A stretch of 35,127 nt of DNA from Bacteroidota bacterium (GCA_016194985.1 JACQAK010000054.1:1-35127); one strand, 5' to 3'. Shown: positions 25,958 to 34,274, counted from the first letter of the stretch. The notes: generated from the sequence alone by a model not told the origin. A program made the numbers and translations.

Positions 25958-25968
25958 ATTTTTGTAAA

Positions 25969-26110
25969 GGGGCGTTTTGGGCGTTTCTCAAGCGGCCAGG
26001 CTTTTCGCTGCAATGTTTATATATCACCCAAACGTAGCTTAAATCGACGACTATATGCTGGGTTATAAATTTACGGCCACGTTAGGAATTGAAATAGAAA
26101 GCCTGCATGA
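25969..26110. repeat. Degenerate intergenic repeat-like element; rest of gap empty
   Basis: The 370-nt space between rpoD and rpe holds the terminator, then this stretch. It opens with GGGGCGTTTTGGGCG and continues AGGCTTTTCGCTGCAAT; near its end it has GTTAGGAATTGAAATAGAAA. These resemble the GGGCG... CGGGCTxTCCGCT... GGATTGAAACGG blocks I recall from intergenic repeats in Cytophaga and Flavobacterium genomes. From 26111 to 26249 I see only A/T-rich sequence. A 33-codon frame at 26055-26156 is not supported as a gene. Confidence 0.4.
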
Positions 26111-26249
26111 TTCTAATACAATACCATTATTTATAACCAAAAAGAATTTTCGCTAAAATCCTTAACGCCTATTAACCTTCTTCACATAATTTTAAGCTTA
26201 TTTAGCTATTTGTTAAAAACAAATTCAGGATAAAATCTGCATTATTTTA

Positions 26250-26257
26250 TACTTTTG
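26250..26257 (+). promoter_or_regulatory. -10 element for rpe
   Basis: TACTTTTG, an exact TAnnTTTG match, lies 17 nt upstream of the rpe ATG. Confidence 0.55.
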
Positions 26258-26274
26258 AGACACAAACTTATAAT

Positions 26275-26925
26275 ATGTCGCATATAGTAGCACCTTCGGT
26301 TTTATCAGCAGATTTTGGAAACTTGCAACGTGATATTGAATTGATCAATCATTCAGAAGCGGATTGGTTTCATGTTGATATTATGGATGGCGTTTTTGTG
26401 CCAAATATTTCTTTTGGATTTCCGGTGTTAAAAGCCATTCAAAAGCATGCTAAAAAACCATTGGATGTGCATTTAATGATTGTGGATCCGGACAGATACA
26501 CGGCTCAATTTAAGGATGCCGGTGCTGATGTTCTGACATTTCATTTAGAAGCATGCACGCACCTGCACCGTTCGGTACAAAACATTAAGAATTCAGGTAT
26601 GAAAGCTGGAGTAGCTTTAAATCCTCACACATCTGTTCACTTATTGGAGGATATCATTGCAGATATTGATCTGGTATGTGTTATGAGTGTTAATCCGGGT
26701 TTCGGTGGGCAAAAATTCATTGAGAATACATATGCCAAAGTAGCGGCTCTTAAAAAACTGATCACTGAAAAAAATTCAAAAGCTTTGATTGAAATTGATG
26801 GAGGAGTGGATTTAAATAATTATAAAAAATTACTGGCGGCCGGCGCAGATGTTTTAGTAGCGGGTAACACCGTTTTTGGAAGCGCTAACCCCACACAAAC
26901 AATTACACAATTAAAACAAATATAA
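26275..26925 (+). CDS. rpe: Ribulose-phosphate 3-epimerase
   Basis: Interconverts ribulose 5-phosphate and xylulose 5-phosphate in the pentose phosphate pathway. TIM-barrel protein of 216 residues. Metal ligands are His33 and Asp35 (WFHVDIMDG), His66 (DVHLMI) and Asp175 (IEIDGGV); Asp35 and Asp175 are also the catalytic pair. VNPGFGGQ at 139-146 is the phosphate-binding loop. Full length. Superoxide dismutase follows after 40 nt with a hairpin in between, so the two may share a transcript. Confidence 0.96.
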   Translation: MSHIVAPSVLSADFGNLQRDIELINHSEADWFHVDIMDGVFVPNISFGFPVLKAIQKHAKKPLDVHLMIVDPDRYTAQFKDAGADVLTFHLEACTHLHRSVQNIKNSGMKAGVALNPHTSVHLLEDIIADIDLVCVMSVNPGFGGQKFIENTYAKVAALKKLITEKNSKALIEIDGGVDLNNYKKLLAAGADVLVAGNTVFGSANPTQTITQLKQI

Positions 26926-26927
26926 AC

Positions 26928-26947
26928 CCTGCTTGCCGAGAGGCAGG
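26928..26947. repeat. Hairpin between rpe and superoxide dismutase
   Basis: CCTGCTT at 26928-26934 pairs with AGGCAGG at 26941-26947 (one G-T pair), 6-nt loop. It begins 3 nt after the rpe stop and ends 18 nt before the next ATG. There is no T-run, so it is more likely an RNA-stability or REP-type hairpin than a terminator. Confidence 0.5.
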
Positions 26948-26965
26948 CCTAAAAACCAAAATAAT

Positions 26966-27574
26966 ATGTCATTCGAATTACCAAAATTAGATTATGCTTA
27001 TACAGCATTAGAACCACACATTGATGCTAAAACTATGGAGATTCACCATAGCAAACATCATCAGGCTTATGTTACAAATTTAAACAATGCAATTGCAGGA
27101 ACTGATGCAGAAAAAATGAGCATTGAAGATATTTGTAAAAACATTTCCAAATTCCCCATGGCTGTTCGTAATAATGGTGGCGGACATTACAATCACTCCT
27201 TGTTCTGGCAAATTATGGCCCCTAATGCAGGCGGTACACCAAGCGGTGATTTAGCAAAAGCCATTGAAACAGATCTTGGTGGCTTTGATAAATTTAAAGC
27301 AGATTTTACTGCAGCAGGTGCAACCCGTTTTGGTTCAGGATGGGCGTGGTTATGTGTGAAAGAAGGTAAATTATGTGTTTGCTCTACTCCTAATCAGGAT
27401 AATCCTTTAATGGATATTGCTGATTGCAAAGGCACTCCGATTTTAGGGATGGATGTATGGGAGCACGCTTATTACTTGCATTACCAAAACCGTCGTCCGG
27501 ATTATATGGCTGCATTTTTTAATGTGATCAACTGGACAAAAGTAAGCGAGCTATATGCTGCTGCTAAAAAATAA
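26966..27574 (+). CDS. sodA: Fe/Mn superoxide dismutase, Mn-type signature
   Basis: Converts superoxide to oxygen and hydrogen peroxide. It has 202 residues from the ATG at 26966; an upstream in-frame ATG at 26933 lies inside the hairpin and is rejected because [10 protein letters not shown] is the typical N-terminus. Metal ligands are His27, His77, Asp163 and His167 (DVWEHAYY). GGGHYNH and Gln144 in NQDNPLM follow the Mn-enzyme pattern; Fe enzymes have alanine at the latter place. It could still be cambialistic. No signal peptide, so cytoplasmic. A strong terminator follows. Confidence 0.95.
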   Translation: MSFELPKLDYAYTALEPHIDAKTMEIHHSKHHQAYVTNLNNAIAGTDAEKMSIEDICKNISKFPMAVRNNGGGHYNHSLFWQIMAPNAGGTPSGDLAKAIETDLGGFDKFKADFTAAGATRFGSGWAWLCVKEGKLCVCSTPNQDNPLMDIADCKGTPILGMDVWEHAYYLHYQNRRPDYMAAFFNVINWTKVSELYAAAKK

Positions 27575-27597
27575 ACCAAACGCCCTTGTTATATCAA

Positions 27598-27629
27598 AAC
27601 GCCCGTTAGTGAACCTAGCGGGCGTTTTT
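27598..27629. terminator. Bidirectional intrinsic terminator
   Basis: AACGCCCGTTAG at 27598-27609 pairs with CTAGCGGGCGTT at 27615-27626 (12 pairs, one of them G-T), with a 5-nt loop. T-runs follow on the plus strand, and the preceding A-run serves the minus strand. It separates the dismutase gene from the convergent oxidoreductase gene. Confidence 0.88.
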
Positions 27630-27648
27630 GTATTCTATAGCTTCGGGC

Positions 27649-28317
27649 TTATGCTTTATAAACAGGGGTGAGGGAGTTTATATTTTTTAAATAGTTGGTA
27701 TATATATTCAACTGTGCTTTTCGTTCTTCATCTGTTATTCGGGCCGGAGAGAAACAAATAAAAGGTGGTAATACGGTCATGCCGGCAAAGTACAACATCC
27801 CATGTTGTATGGGGTATAAAATGGTGTCAAGATTTCCGTTTTTTCCGGCATTGCCATAAGCTACTTCTGGTCCTCCGGTTGTGAGGGTTAAGAAGGCGGT
27901 TTTGTTTTTGAAAGTGCCGTTATCGTACACGCCTTTTCCGGCGCCATATACAAAACCCATAGCAAACACTCGGTCTACCCATCCTTTTAAAACTGCCGGT
28001 AAGCCAAACCACCATAACGGGAAATTAAATATCAGAGTGTCGCACCATTCCAGTTTATCCATTTCTGCTTTTACATCGGGCGAAAACAATTGATTTTGAA
28101 AGGCATGTACCTGTTCTAATTGATATTTAAAAAAACCGGGATTTTCCAGTTGTGTAAAATCATGTTTATCGCCAACAGGATTGAATCCCATGGCATATAA
28201 ATCCGACACTTTTACTTCTGCACCCTGTGATTGAAAATAAGATACTGCTTCATTTTTTAAAGCACTGCAAAATGATTGTTGCTCGGGATGAGCATGAATG
28301 ATTAATACGTTTTTCAT
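27649..28317 (-). CDS. NAD(P)H-dependent quinone oxidoreductase, flavodoxin fold
   Basis: A 222-residue FMN/FAD-dependent protein of the NQO1/MdaB/KefF family. The N-terminal NVLIIHAHPEQQSF is the flavin-phosphate loop. FNFPLWWFGLPAVLKGWVDR (about 95-114) is the family signature around the flavin, and TLTTGGP follows in the second flavin-binding loop. Two-electron quinone or azo reduction is the family activity; the substrate here is unknown. It lies 39 nt after the GAF-SpoIIE phosphatase gene on the same strand and ends at the shared terminator, so it is probably the second gene of a two-gene unit. Confidence 0.92.
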   Translation of the reverse strand: MKNVLIIHAHPEQQSFCSALKNEAVSYFQSQGAEVKVSDLYAMGFNPVGDKHDFTQLENPGFFKYQLEQVHAFQNQLFSPDVKAEMDKLEWCDTLIFNFPLWWFGLPAVLKGWVDRVFAMGFVYGAGKGVYDNGTFKNKTAFLTLTTGGPEVAYGNAGKNGNLDTILYPIQHGMLYFAGMTVLPPFICFSPARITDEERKAQLNIYTNYLKNINSLTPVYKA

Positions 28318-28356
28318 ATAATTGATATGTGTTTTGATAAATGGTGTTATTTCATG

Positions 28357-29733
28357 TTATGTTAGTTTTATTCCTAATACACATACGTCATCCACCTGCA
28401 TCAGATCTCCTTTCCATTCTTCAAATGTTGTATCAAGAAGTTCTCCCAATTGGTGCATGGTATAGTGTTGAGAGGAATGAATTAATTCGCGGAGTTGTTT
28501 GTAGTTGAATTTTTTTCCACGGGGGCCACCAAATTGGTCTGGCATGCCGTCGGTGAATACATATACAGAATCGTTCTGTTGCAATTGAAGTGTGTGATTT
28601 GTAAAAGGAAGTTTATTGACGTAATTGCCAATGGGCTGTTTGTCGGGTTTTATTTCAAGTAATTTATGTTTCTGAATATAGTATAAGCTTATGTTGGCGC
28701 CTGCATAATTTAATTGATAAGTGACCGGATCAAGGATACAAAGAGCAATATCCATTCCGTCCTTGATATCTTCATCACTTCCTTCAAATGTTTCAATGAC
28801 ATATTCTCTGGTTTGTTCCAGAATTTTTGCCGAGTTGTGTAATCCTACTTCGCGTATGGCGCGTTTTAAGGCATTGCCACACACTACACTGATAATGGCT
28901 CCGGGTACCCCATGTCCGGTGCAATCAGCTACTGCAAATACAATTTTATCTCCGATTTTTTCGGCTAAATAAAAGTCGCCGCCGATACTATCTTTAGGTT
29001 TATATATAAACAGGCTTTCAGGAAGAAGGTCTTTAATGGATGCCGGATGGCGCAGTATCGCTTTTTGAATACGTTGCGCATAACTGATGCTATCTGTTAA
29101 CTCTAAGGTTTGTGTTTTAAGTTCAGTTAATGTTTTGTTTAATTCCTTAGTTCTGACATGAACCAATTCTTTCAGATCGTTTTGATATTCCTGAAGTTTT
29201 TGATCGTAAAAGGCCTGTACCAGTTTGGCTGCTGTCATCGAAGCAATAGTAGTCAGGATCTTTAAATCGTCTTCCGGAAAAAAGTTTTTTTCTGTATGTT
29301 CAGAATCAATAACACCAATGATTTTTTTATTGTGAATGATCGGTACCGCTATTTCTGACAAACCCGCCTGTCCGTCTAATATGTAGCGAGGATCTGTGCT
29401 GGTATCAGAGATAATCTCTCCTTGTTGCGTTTTGGCAACATGTCCAACAATGCCTTCTCCGATCTTTATATTAATGGGATTTAAAATATCCAGGTCGATG
29501 GGATTTTTTGGGCCATGAGCTGCTTTCTGTATCAGTACTTCCTGAGCTTCATCGTATAAATAAATCACACAATCAATGTAACCTAATTGAGCGATGGCAT
29601 TTTTAGCAACAGCCCATAAAATATCATCCACGCTTTTAGCGTCCAGTAAAGTAATAGCAAATTGATTGATCACTTCAAGGTAGTGTTCTTTTTTCTTAAA
29701 GTATTCCAGTTCTGATTGTGTAGTATGGGCCAT
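28357..29733 (-). CDS. GAF-domain serine phosphatase, SpoIIE/RsbU type
   Basis: A 458-residue cytoplasmic signalling protein. A GAF sensor domain covers about 20-175 (NPINIKIGEGIVGHVAKTQQ, IIGVIDSEH). A coiled coil follows (176-215). A PPM phosphatase domain of the SpoIIE kind covers 245-457, with metal-binding Asp253 (GGDFYL), Asp270 (ADCTGHGVPG), Asp395 (FTDGMPDQ) and Asp448/449 (VDDVCVLGI). Such enzymes usually dephosphorylate STAS anti-anti-sigma factors. The RIQKAIL motif at 221-227 marks the linker into the phosphatase. No kinase or classical STAS gene is adjacent, but a DUF7793 STAS-like gene lies about 700 nt away. Confidence 0.93.
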   Translation of the reverse strand: MAHTTQSELEYFKKKEHYLEVINQFAITLLDAKSVDDILWAVAKNAIAQLGYIDCVIYLYDEAQEVLIQKAAHGPKNPIDLDILNPINIKIGEGIVGHVAKTQQGEIISDTSTDPRYILDGQAGLSEIAVPIIHNKKIIGVIDSEHTEKNFFPEDDLKILTTIASMTAAKLVQAFYDQKLQEYQNDLKELVHVRTKELNKTLTELKTQTLELTDSISYAQRIQKAILRHPASIKDLLPESLFIYKPKDSIGGDFYLAEKIGDKIVFAVADCTGHGVPGAIISVVCGNALKRAIREVGLHNSAKILEQTREYVIETFEGSDEDIKDGMDIALCILDPVTYQLNYAGANISLYYIQKHKLLEIKPDKQPIGNYVNKLPFTNHTLQLQQNDSVYVFTDGMPDQFGGPRGKKFNYKQLRELIHSSQHYTMHQLGELLDTTFEEWKGDLMQVDDVCVLGIKLT

Positions 29734-29852
29734 ATCTAAGTATTAAAAATAACAAAATTTGATGGCAATTCCTTGTGTTTTATCAGAACACAAAAAAGAG
29801 TAGCTTTTAGGGCGGTAATTACTAGATGTTATTTTTAATTTAGTTTAATACG

Positions 29853-29860
29853 TAATTTTG
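29853..29860 (+). promoter_or_regulatory. -10 element for the secreted protein gene
   Basis: TAATTTTG, an exact TAnnTTTG match, lies 20 nt upstream of the ATG at 29881. Confidence 0.45.
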
Positions 29861-29880
29861 TTGCACTTTTAACTTTAATC

Positions 29881-30423
29881 ATGAAATTTTTTGTCACATT
29901 CATATTTTTATTGGTGTTTGGTTTGTTAACAAACGCCCAAAGTCAAAACTTGAAGAGCTTTATACCAAAAGGCTACGGACTCCTGGATAGCGCATCGGGC
30001 GATTTGAATAAAGATGGGATTAAAGATCTTATTCTTATTCTGAAAAATAATCTGGAAGAAAGTTTTCCGGATACTACTCGACCCTTATTGATATTGCATG
30101 GCACTAAAACCAAGGGCTATGTATTGGTAGCTAAAAATGCACATGTGGTGTTATGTAAAAACTGTGGTGGTATATATGGTGATCCTTATGAGAGGGTTGT
30201 AGTGAAAAATAATTTCTTTTCGGTAGAGCATTATGGTGGCAGTAACTGGCGCTGGACACGTATCATTACTTTTAAGTATGATATGATAAGCAGACAATAT
30301 GTATTGCATAGGGATGCGGGAATTTCTTTTCATACTTCTAATCCGGATAAAACAATTAATATGACTACGGGCGATAAGAATTTTGACAAACTGCCTTTTG
30401 TGAAATTTACTAATCAGGAGTGA
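29881..30423 (+). CDS. Exported protein with one calcium-loop-like motif, 180 aa
   Basis: The signal peptide ends at about residue 20 (LLTNAQ). GDLNKDGIKDLILIL at 40-54 is a dockerin- or FG-GAP-type calcium-binding loop (DxNxDGxxD), present once. Two cysteines in VLCKNCGG could form a disulfide or bind a metal. No full family was recognised. Its 3' end overlaps the end of the convergent DUF7793 gene by 10 nt. Confidence 0.8.
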   Translation: MKFFVTFIFLLVFGLLTNAQSQNLKSFIPKGYGLLDSASGDLNKDGIKDLILILKNNLEESFPDTTRPLLILHGTKTKGYVLVAKNAHVVLCKNCGGIYGDPYERVVVKNNFFSVEHYGGSNWRWTRIITFKYDMISRQYVLHRDAGISFHTSNPDKTINMTTGDKNFDKLPFVKFTNQE

Positions 30424-30830
30424 TTAATAAATTGATTCAGCCATTCTTGTGCTTCCTGATGATTATCAAATATTTTTGTTGGAATGATGGGTTGATGAAA
30501 GCGAATGTAAAAGTTAGCTAAGATCCGTTGCCCTAATACTTTGATCACCATGGCTCTGGCACTCACCGGAATGAAGGGTTCCAGTTCACGCACCATTCTT
30601 CTTCCTTCGGGAGTTACATTCGCAAAATCATCTCCATCCAACAGGGCAGGATACTTTTTTTTGTTACCCACTAAGGTTAAAAGTCCTTCGTAATTTAAGC
30701 GATGCTGAACATCATCTACTTCCGAATTTGGCAGATAGGTGTAATGGATGACGCCATTGGTAAGCAATCGTAAACGTATCGTATTGGTTACGACTTCTTT
30801 GGTGAATTGATAATCCGGAGTGTTTTCCAT
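30414..30830 (-). CDS. DUF7793 (STAS/SEC14-like) protein, 138 aa
   Basis: Resembles small Bacteroidota proteins formerly labelled STAS/SEC14 domain, now DUF7793. The features are an N-terminal strand pair (TIRLRLLTNGVIHYTYLP), YPALLDGDDFANVTPEGRRM in the middle, and a C-terminal YIRFHQPIIPTKIFDNHQEA followed by an amphipathic helix (EWLNQFINH). Cytoplasmic, function unknown. Proteins with this fold often act as regulators or lipid binders. It overlaps the end of the exported-protein gene tail to tail (10 nt). A link to the nearby SpoIIE phosphatase is possible but unproven. Confidence 0.65.
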   Translation of the reverse strand: MENTPDYQFTKEVVTNTIRLRLLTNGVIHYTYLPNSEVDDVQHRLNYEGLLTLVGNKKKYPALLDGDDFANVTPEGRRMVRELEPFIPVSARAMVIKVLGQRILANFYIRFHQPIIPTKIFDNHQEAQEWLNQFINHS

Positions 30831-30933
30831 TTAATAGCAAATGCCGGGCATAAAGATATTATTTTGACGGAATGTAGCAAGTAATCCGTTTTATGCGAGC
30901 GTTATTAAAATGATATGTTAGATAGAAATGGCA

Positions 30934-31056
30934 TTAATGCTTTTCAGCCATTGCTCTGCTAATAGCAATGAGTATCAAAGAAATAAACAGAAAAGCAGTG
31001 GTTACTAAAACACAATTGATCAATACCATTGGTAATCCTAAATTGGTAACGTTCAT
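30934..31056 (-). CDS. Possible single-pass membrane micro-protein, 40 aa
   Basis: A 40-codon minus-strand frame in the 320-nt gap after ftsZ. It starts at the ATG at 31056 and ends with TAA at 30934. Residues 11-32 are strongly hydrophobic (VLINCVLVTTAFLFISLILI region), followed by a basic and charged tail (SRAMAEKH), as in a single-pass small membrane protein. It sits just beyond the ftsZ terminator. No homologue is recognised and no consensus promoter is in front, so coding status is uncertain. The rest of the gap (30831-30933) shows nothing clear. Confidence 0.45.
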   Translation of the reverse strand: MNVTNLGLPMVLINCVLVTTAFLFISLILIAISRAMAEKH

Positions 31057-31100
31057 AAACAAATTGCAATTCTATATGTAGTTGCTATAGATATTTAAAG

Positions 31101-31130
31101 CAAAAAACCCTCACATTTCTGCAAGGGTTT
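31101..31130 (-). terminator. Intrinsic terminator of the ftsQAZ run
   Basis: On the minus strand AAACCCT (31130-31124) pairs with AGGGTTT (31111-31105), followed by further T. It lies 20 nt past the ftsZ stop. The stem is short (7 bp) and the loop long (12 nt), so strength is moderate. Confidence 0.65.
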
Positions 31131-31150
31131 CTTTTTATTGTGATTAATTA

Positions 31151-32725
31151 CTAATCTACATTATCATGTAAAAAAGAATTATTTGGTCTGATTTCATTAT
31201 TCTCACCTAAGGTATAACGGGATACTTGTGAATCAGTAGACGGTGTTGAACTGTTTAGATCAAGATTTACCTGCTTACGTTGCCAGGCTGATGTTTTTTC
31301 CAGATCATTCAGACCTTCAGGTGTTTTCATTTTCAAAGTCAGTTCTTTTAATTTTTTGATACGCTCCTGCGCCAAACGGATTTGTTCTTCACGGCTGTTG
31401 GCTTCTGCTTTGATTGTTTCGCTTTCTTCTTTTTCAGCAGAAATATCATTAATGATGAACTCCTGACTGGTAGTTGTTTCGTTGATAAATGTAGCAGGCG
31501 TTTCGTTCACCGGTTCATCCAAAGAATACACTTTAAACGCAGGTTTCTCTTCTTCTTTAGTCTCGTTTACGATTGGAGCAACTGTTTCTTCTACTTTATT
31601 AACGATAGTGGTTTCTTCTTCTTTAATGAATACAAATGGCTCAGCAGTTTGTATCTCATCAATGATAGAGGTTTGCACGGGCGCTTCTGTTTTAGTAACA
31701 GTTGGCTCGTCTAATCTTACAATTTTACGTTCCTGAAATGTTGGTGCTTCGTAGCCTGAATTCATTTTAGAATTAAAGCCTGTAGCAATAATTGTTACTG
31801 ATACATTATCACCTAATGATGGGTCAGTACCGTAGCCTGTAATTAATTCGGCTGTTCCACCGGCTGCTTCCTGAATAAAATCAGTAATTTCACCGAACTC
31901 ATCCATTTCGATATCATCGCTTCCGCTCATGATATTTAATAATACGTGGCGTGCCCCTGAAATATCATTGTCGTTTAATAACGGAGAGATCAATGCATTT
32001 TCCACCGCACGTAAAGCGCGTTTTTCACCGCTGGCAATAGCTGATCCCATGATCGCTACACCGCTATCCTGCATAACCGTTTTCACATCATTAAAATCCA
32101 CATTCACATGCATGTGCAAACTGATGATCTCTGCAATTGATTTTGCAGCACTGGTTAACACGTTATCTGCGTGAGCAAATGCTTCGGTCATTTTTAAGCT
32201 TCCGTAAATTTCGCGTAGTTTGTCGTTGCCAATAACGATCAGGGTGTCTACGTATTTTTTCATTTCTTCCAACCCTTTTTCGGCTTGCTCTCTGCGTTTT
32301 TTTCCTTCAAATGAGAAAGGAATAGTCACAATACCAACAGTAAGGATACCTAGTTCTTTAGCGATAGATGCAATTACCGGAGCAGCTCCTGTACCTGTAC
32401 CACCACCTAAACCGGCAGTGATAAATACCATTTCGGTGTTGTCTTTTAAAATATTTTTTATTTCATCAATGCTTTCCAAAGCAGAGTCGCGGCCTACTTC
32501 CGGTTTTGCACCTGCGCCTAATCCTCTGGTTAAAGAATTACCTAATTGTATTTTATGAGGCACCGGACTTTTGCCTAATGCTTGTTTATCGGTATTGCAG
32601 ATAATGAAATCAACCCCTTTAATTCCTAAACGGAACATGTGATTCACAGCGTTACTTCCGCCGCCACCAACGCCAATTACTTTGATAATTGAGCTTTCTT
32701 CCTGTGGTAATTCAAATTGCATCAT
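31151..32725 (-). CDS. ftsZ: Cell division protein FtsZ
   Basis: Tubulin-like GTPase that forms the Z ring and directs septal wall synthesis. The GTP-binding loop GGGTGTG is at 107-113 and the catalytic T7 loop NVDFND at 208-213. The globular part ends near residue 325. A long acidic, Thr/Glu-rich linker (about 330-500) follows and then a conserved C-terminal tail NNSFLHDNVD (515-524), the form seen in Bacteroidota, where FtsA and other partners bind. At 524 residues it is long mainly because of the linker. It follows ftsA after 180 nt that include a palindromic repeat and an A-rich leader, unlike the tight ftsQ-ftsA junction. Confidence 0.98.
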   Translation of the reverse strand: MMQFELPQEESSIIKVIGVGGGGSNAVNHMFRLGIKGVDFIICNTDKQALGKSPVPHKIQLGNSLTRGLGAGAKPEVGRDSALESIDEIKNILKDNTEMVFITAGLGGGTGTGAAPVIASIAKELGILTVGIVTIPFSFEGKKRREQAEKGLEEMKKYVDTLIVIGNDKLREIYGSLKMTEAFAHADNVLTSAAKSIAEIISLHMHVNVDFNDVKTVMQDSGVAIMGSAIASGEKRALRAVENALISPLLNDNDISGARHVLLNIMSGSDDIEMDEFGEITDFIQEAAGGTAELITGYGTDPSLGDNVSVTIIATGFNSKMNSGYEAPTFQERKIVRLDEPTVTKTEAPVQTSIIDEIQTAEPFVFIKEEETTIVNKVEETVAPIVNETKEEEKPAFKVYSLDEPVNETPATFINETTTSQEFIINDISAEKEESETIKAEANSREEQIRLAQERIKKLKELTLKMKTPEGLNDLEKTSAWQRKQVNLDLNSSTPSTDSQVSRYTLGENNEIRPNNSFLHDNVD

Positions 32726-32820
32726 GGTATGTAGATTTTGTTGTTTGTACTTTTGTTATTTTATTGTTTCGGGTTTCTTGTCCCCGGTTTTGTTGTTGTT
32801 TGTTTTTTTATCTTCTCCCT

Positions 32821-32878
32821 CCCTCACAATCTCGCTCAAAAGTCCATTGGACTTTTGCCGTGCTCGAAGTGACAAATA
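32821..32878. repeat. Palindromic repeat-like insert between ftsA and ftsZ
   Basis: CAAAAGTCC at 32837-32845 and GGACTTTTG at 32849-32857 form a perfect 9-bp hairpin with a 3-nt loop. The minus-strand flank reads TTGTCACTTCGAGCACGGC before it and GAGCGAGATTGTGAGG after it, which resembles the TGTCACTTCGAGC intergenic repeats I recall from Bacteroidota genomes. It lies in the untranslated space in front of ftsZ. Confidence 0.55.
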
Positions 32879-32905
32879 AATCAACTCATCACTTATCTCT
32901 CATCA

Positions 32906-34270
32906 CTATTCAACGTCGTCGCTCATCCAGTCTTTTGCTTTACTGATCAAAGAATCGAAGAAACTTCCTACTTTTTGTTTGGAGTGTCCTGTTACTTTTT
33001 TCTCTGCTTTTTGTCTTGCTTCAACGGTTTCAACTGCAACTTTTTCTTCAACAGCTTTAGTAGAGTTAGTTCCACGTTTTGCTTCGCGTTCGTATTTTTC
33101 AATACCTTTCATTACTAAACCAACACCTGTGGCGTACATTGGATTTTTTAATTCATCATCAGCACCCGCTAAGTGTTCGTTTGGCGTACCAATACGGCAA
33201 TCCATACCGGTTGTTAACATCACTAATTGTGGTAAGTGTTTTAATTGAGAGCCACCACCTGTAACCACTATGCCACCGGCTAATTTGCGTTCGAAGCCGG
33301 AAGATTTAATTTCAAATAACACGAACTCTAAAATTTCTTCCATACGCGCCTGAATTATCTGGGCTAATGTATTTACAGAAATTTCTTTATGTGGACGGCC
33401 TCTTAAGCCGGGAATAGAGATCACTTCATTTAATTGGTTTTCCTGTGCTAAGGCAGATCCGAAGCGCATTTTCAATTGCTCAGCCTGTGTTTTAATAATA
33501 CCACATCCTTCTTTGATATCATCCGTAATGATGTTGCCACCAAAAGGGATCACAGCTGTATGACGGATAATACCATCGTAGAAAATAGCAACGTCGGTTG
33601 TACCGCCACCAATATCCACTAATACAACACCTGCTTCTTTCTCTTCATCACTTAATACGGCATCTGCACTGGCTAATGGTTCTAAATGTAAATCAACAGT
33701 GGTTAGTTTTGCTCTGTCTACACATTTAAAAATGTTTTTTACAGCAGAAACCTGTCCTGTGATGATGTGGAAGTTTCCTTCTAAACGGATACCGGAATGT
33801 CCTATTGGATTACGGATGCCGCTTTCATTATCGATAATATATTCCTGCGGAATCACGTGAATGATTTCTTCACCGGGACTCATAACCAAACGGTGCATGT
33901 TATCAATTAATTGATCCACATCGCTTTGGGATACTTCTTCTTCTAATGATTTACGGGTAACCATACCGCGGTGTTGCATGCTTTTAATATGCTGACCGGC
34001 AATGCCAACGATTACTTCTTCAATATCAATATTGGCTTTATCGCCGGCAATTTTAATAGCAGCTTTAATAGACTCTATGGTTTGCTCAATATTAGCAACT
34101 ACACCGCGGTGTACACCCAGTGACTCGGATTTACCGATGCTTAAAATTTCTACTTTACCGTGTTCGTTTTTATACCCAACGATAGCGGCAATTTTAGTTG
34201 TTCCAATGTCTAGTCCTACAACTAGTTCAGCATTTTCCGGCATTTGTTTTCCTGTTTGCTTATTGTCCAT
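32906..34270 (-). CDS. ftsA: Cell division protein FtsA
   Basis: Actin-like ATPase that ties FtsZ filaments to the membrane. GLDIGTTK at 19-26 is the phosphate-1 motif, VDIGGGTTDVAIF (about 219-231) is phosphate-2, and VVTGGGSQL is the adenosine motif. The 1C subdomain that replaces actin subdomain 1B lies around 85-170. The C-terminal FFDSLISKAKDWM is an amphipathic membrane-targeting helix at the very end. At 454 residues it is somewhat longer than E. coli FtsA because of a charged spacer (about 395-435) before the helix. It starts 4 nt after the ftsQ stop. Confidence 0.97.
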   Translation of the reverse strand: MDNKQTGKQMPENAELVVGLDIGTTKIAAIVGYKNEHGKVEILSIGKSESLGVHRGVVANIEQTIESIKAAIKIAGDKANIDIEEVIVGIAGQHIKSMQHRGMVTRKSLEEEVSQSDVDQLIDNMHRLVMSPGEEIIHVIPQEYIIDNESGIRNPIGHSGIRLEGNFHIITGQVSAVKNIFKCVDRAKLTTVDLHLEPLASADAVLSDEEKEAGVVLVDIGGGTTDVAIFYDGIIRHTAVIPFGGNIITDDIKEGCGIIKTQAEQLKMRFGSALAQENQLNEVISIPGLRGRPHKEISVNTLAQIIQARMEEILEFVLFEIKSSGFERKLAGGIVVTGGGSQLKHLPQLVMLTTGMDCRIGTPNEHLAGADDELKNPMYATGVGLVMKGIEKYEREAKRGTNSTKAVEEKVAVETVEARQKAEKKVTGHSKQKVGSFFDSLISKAKDWMSDDVE

Positions 34271-34274
34271 AAAC

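Noticed and set aside
26055..26156. 33-codon plus-strand frame between rpoD and rpe
   Set aside because: Short, partly within the repeat-like element, and no promoter or start signal.
26933..26965. Earlier in-frame start for superoxide dismutase
   Set aside because: It falls inside the rpe-sod hairpin and adds a non-family extension before [10 protein letters not shown].
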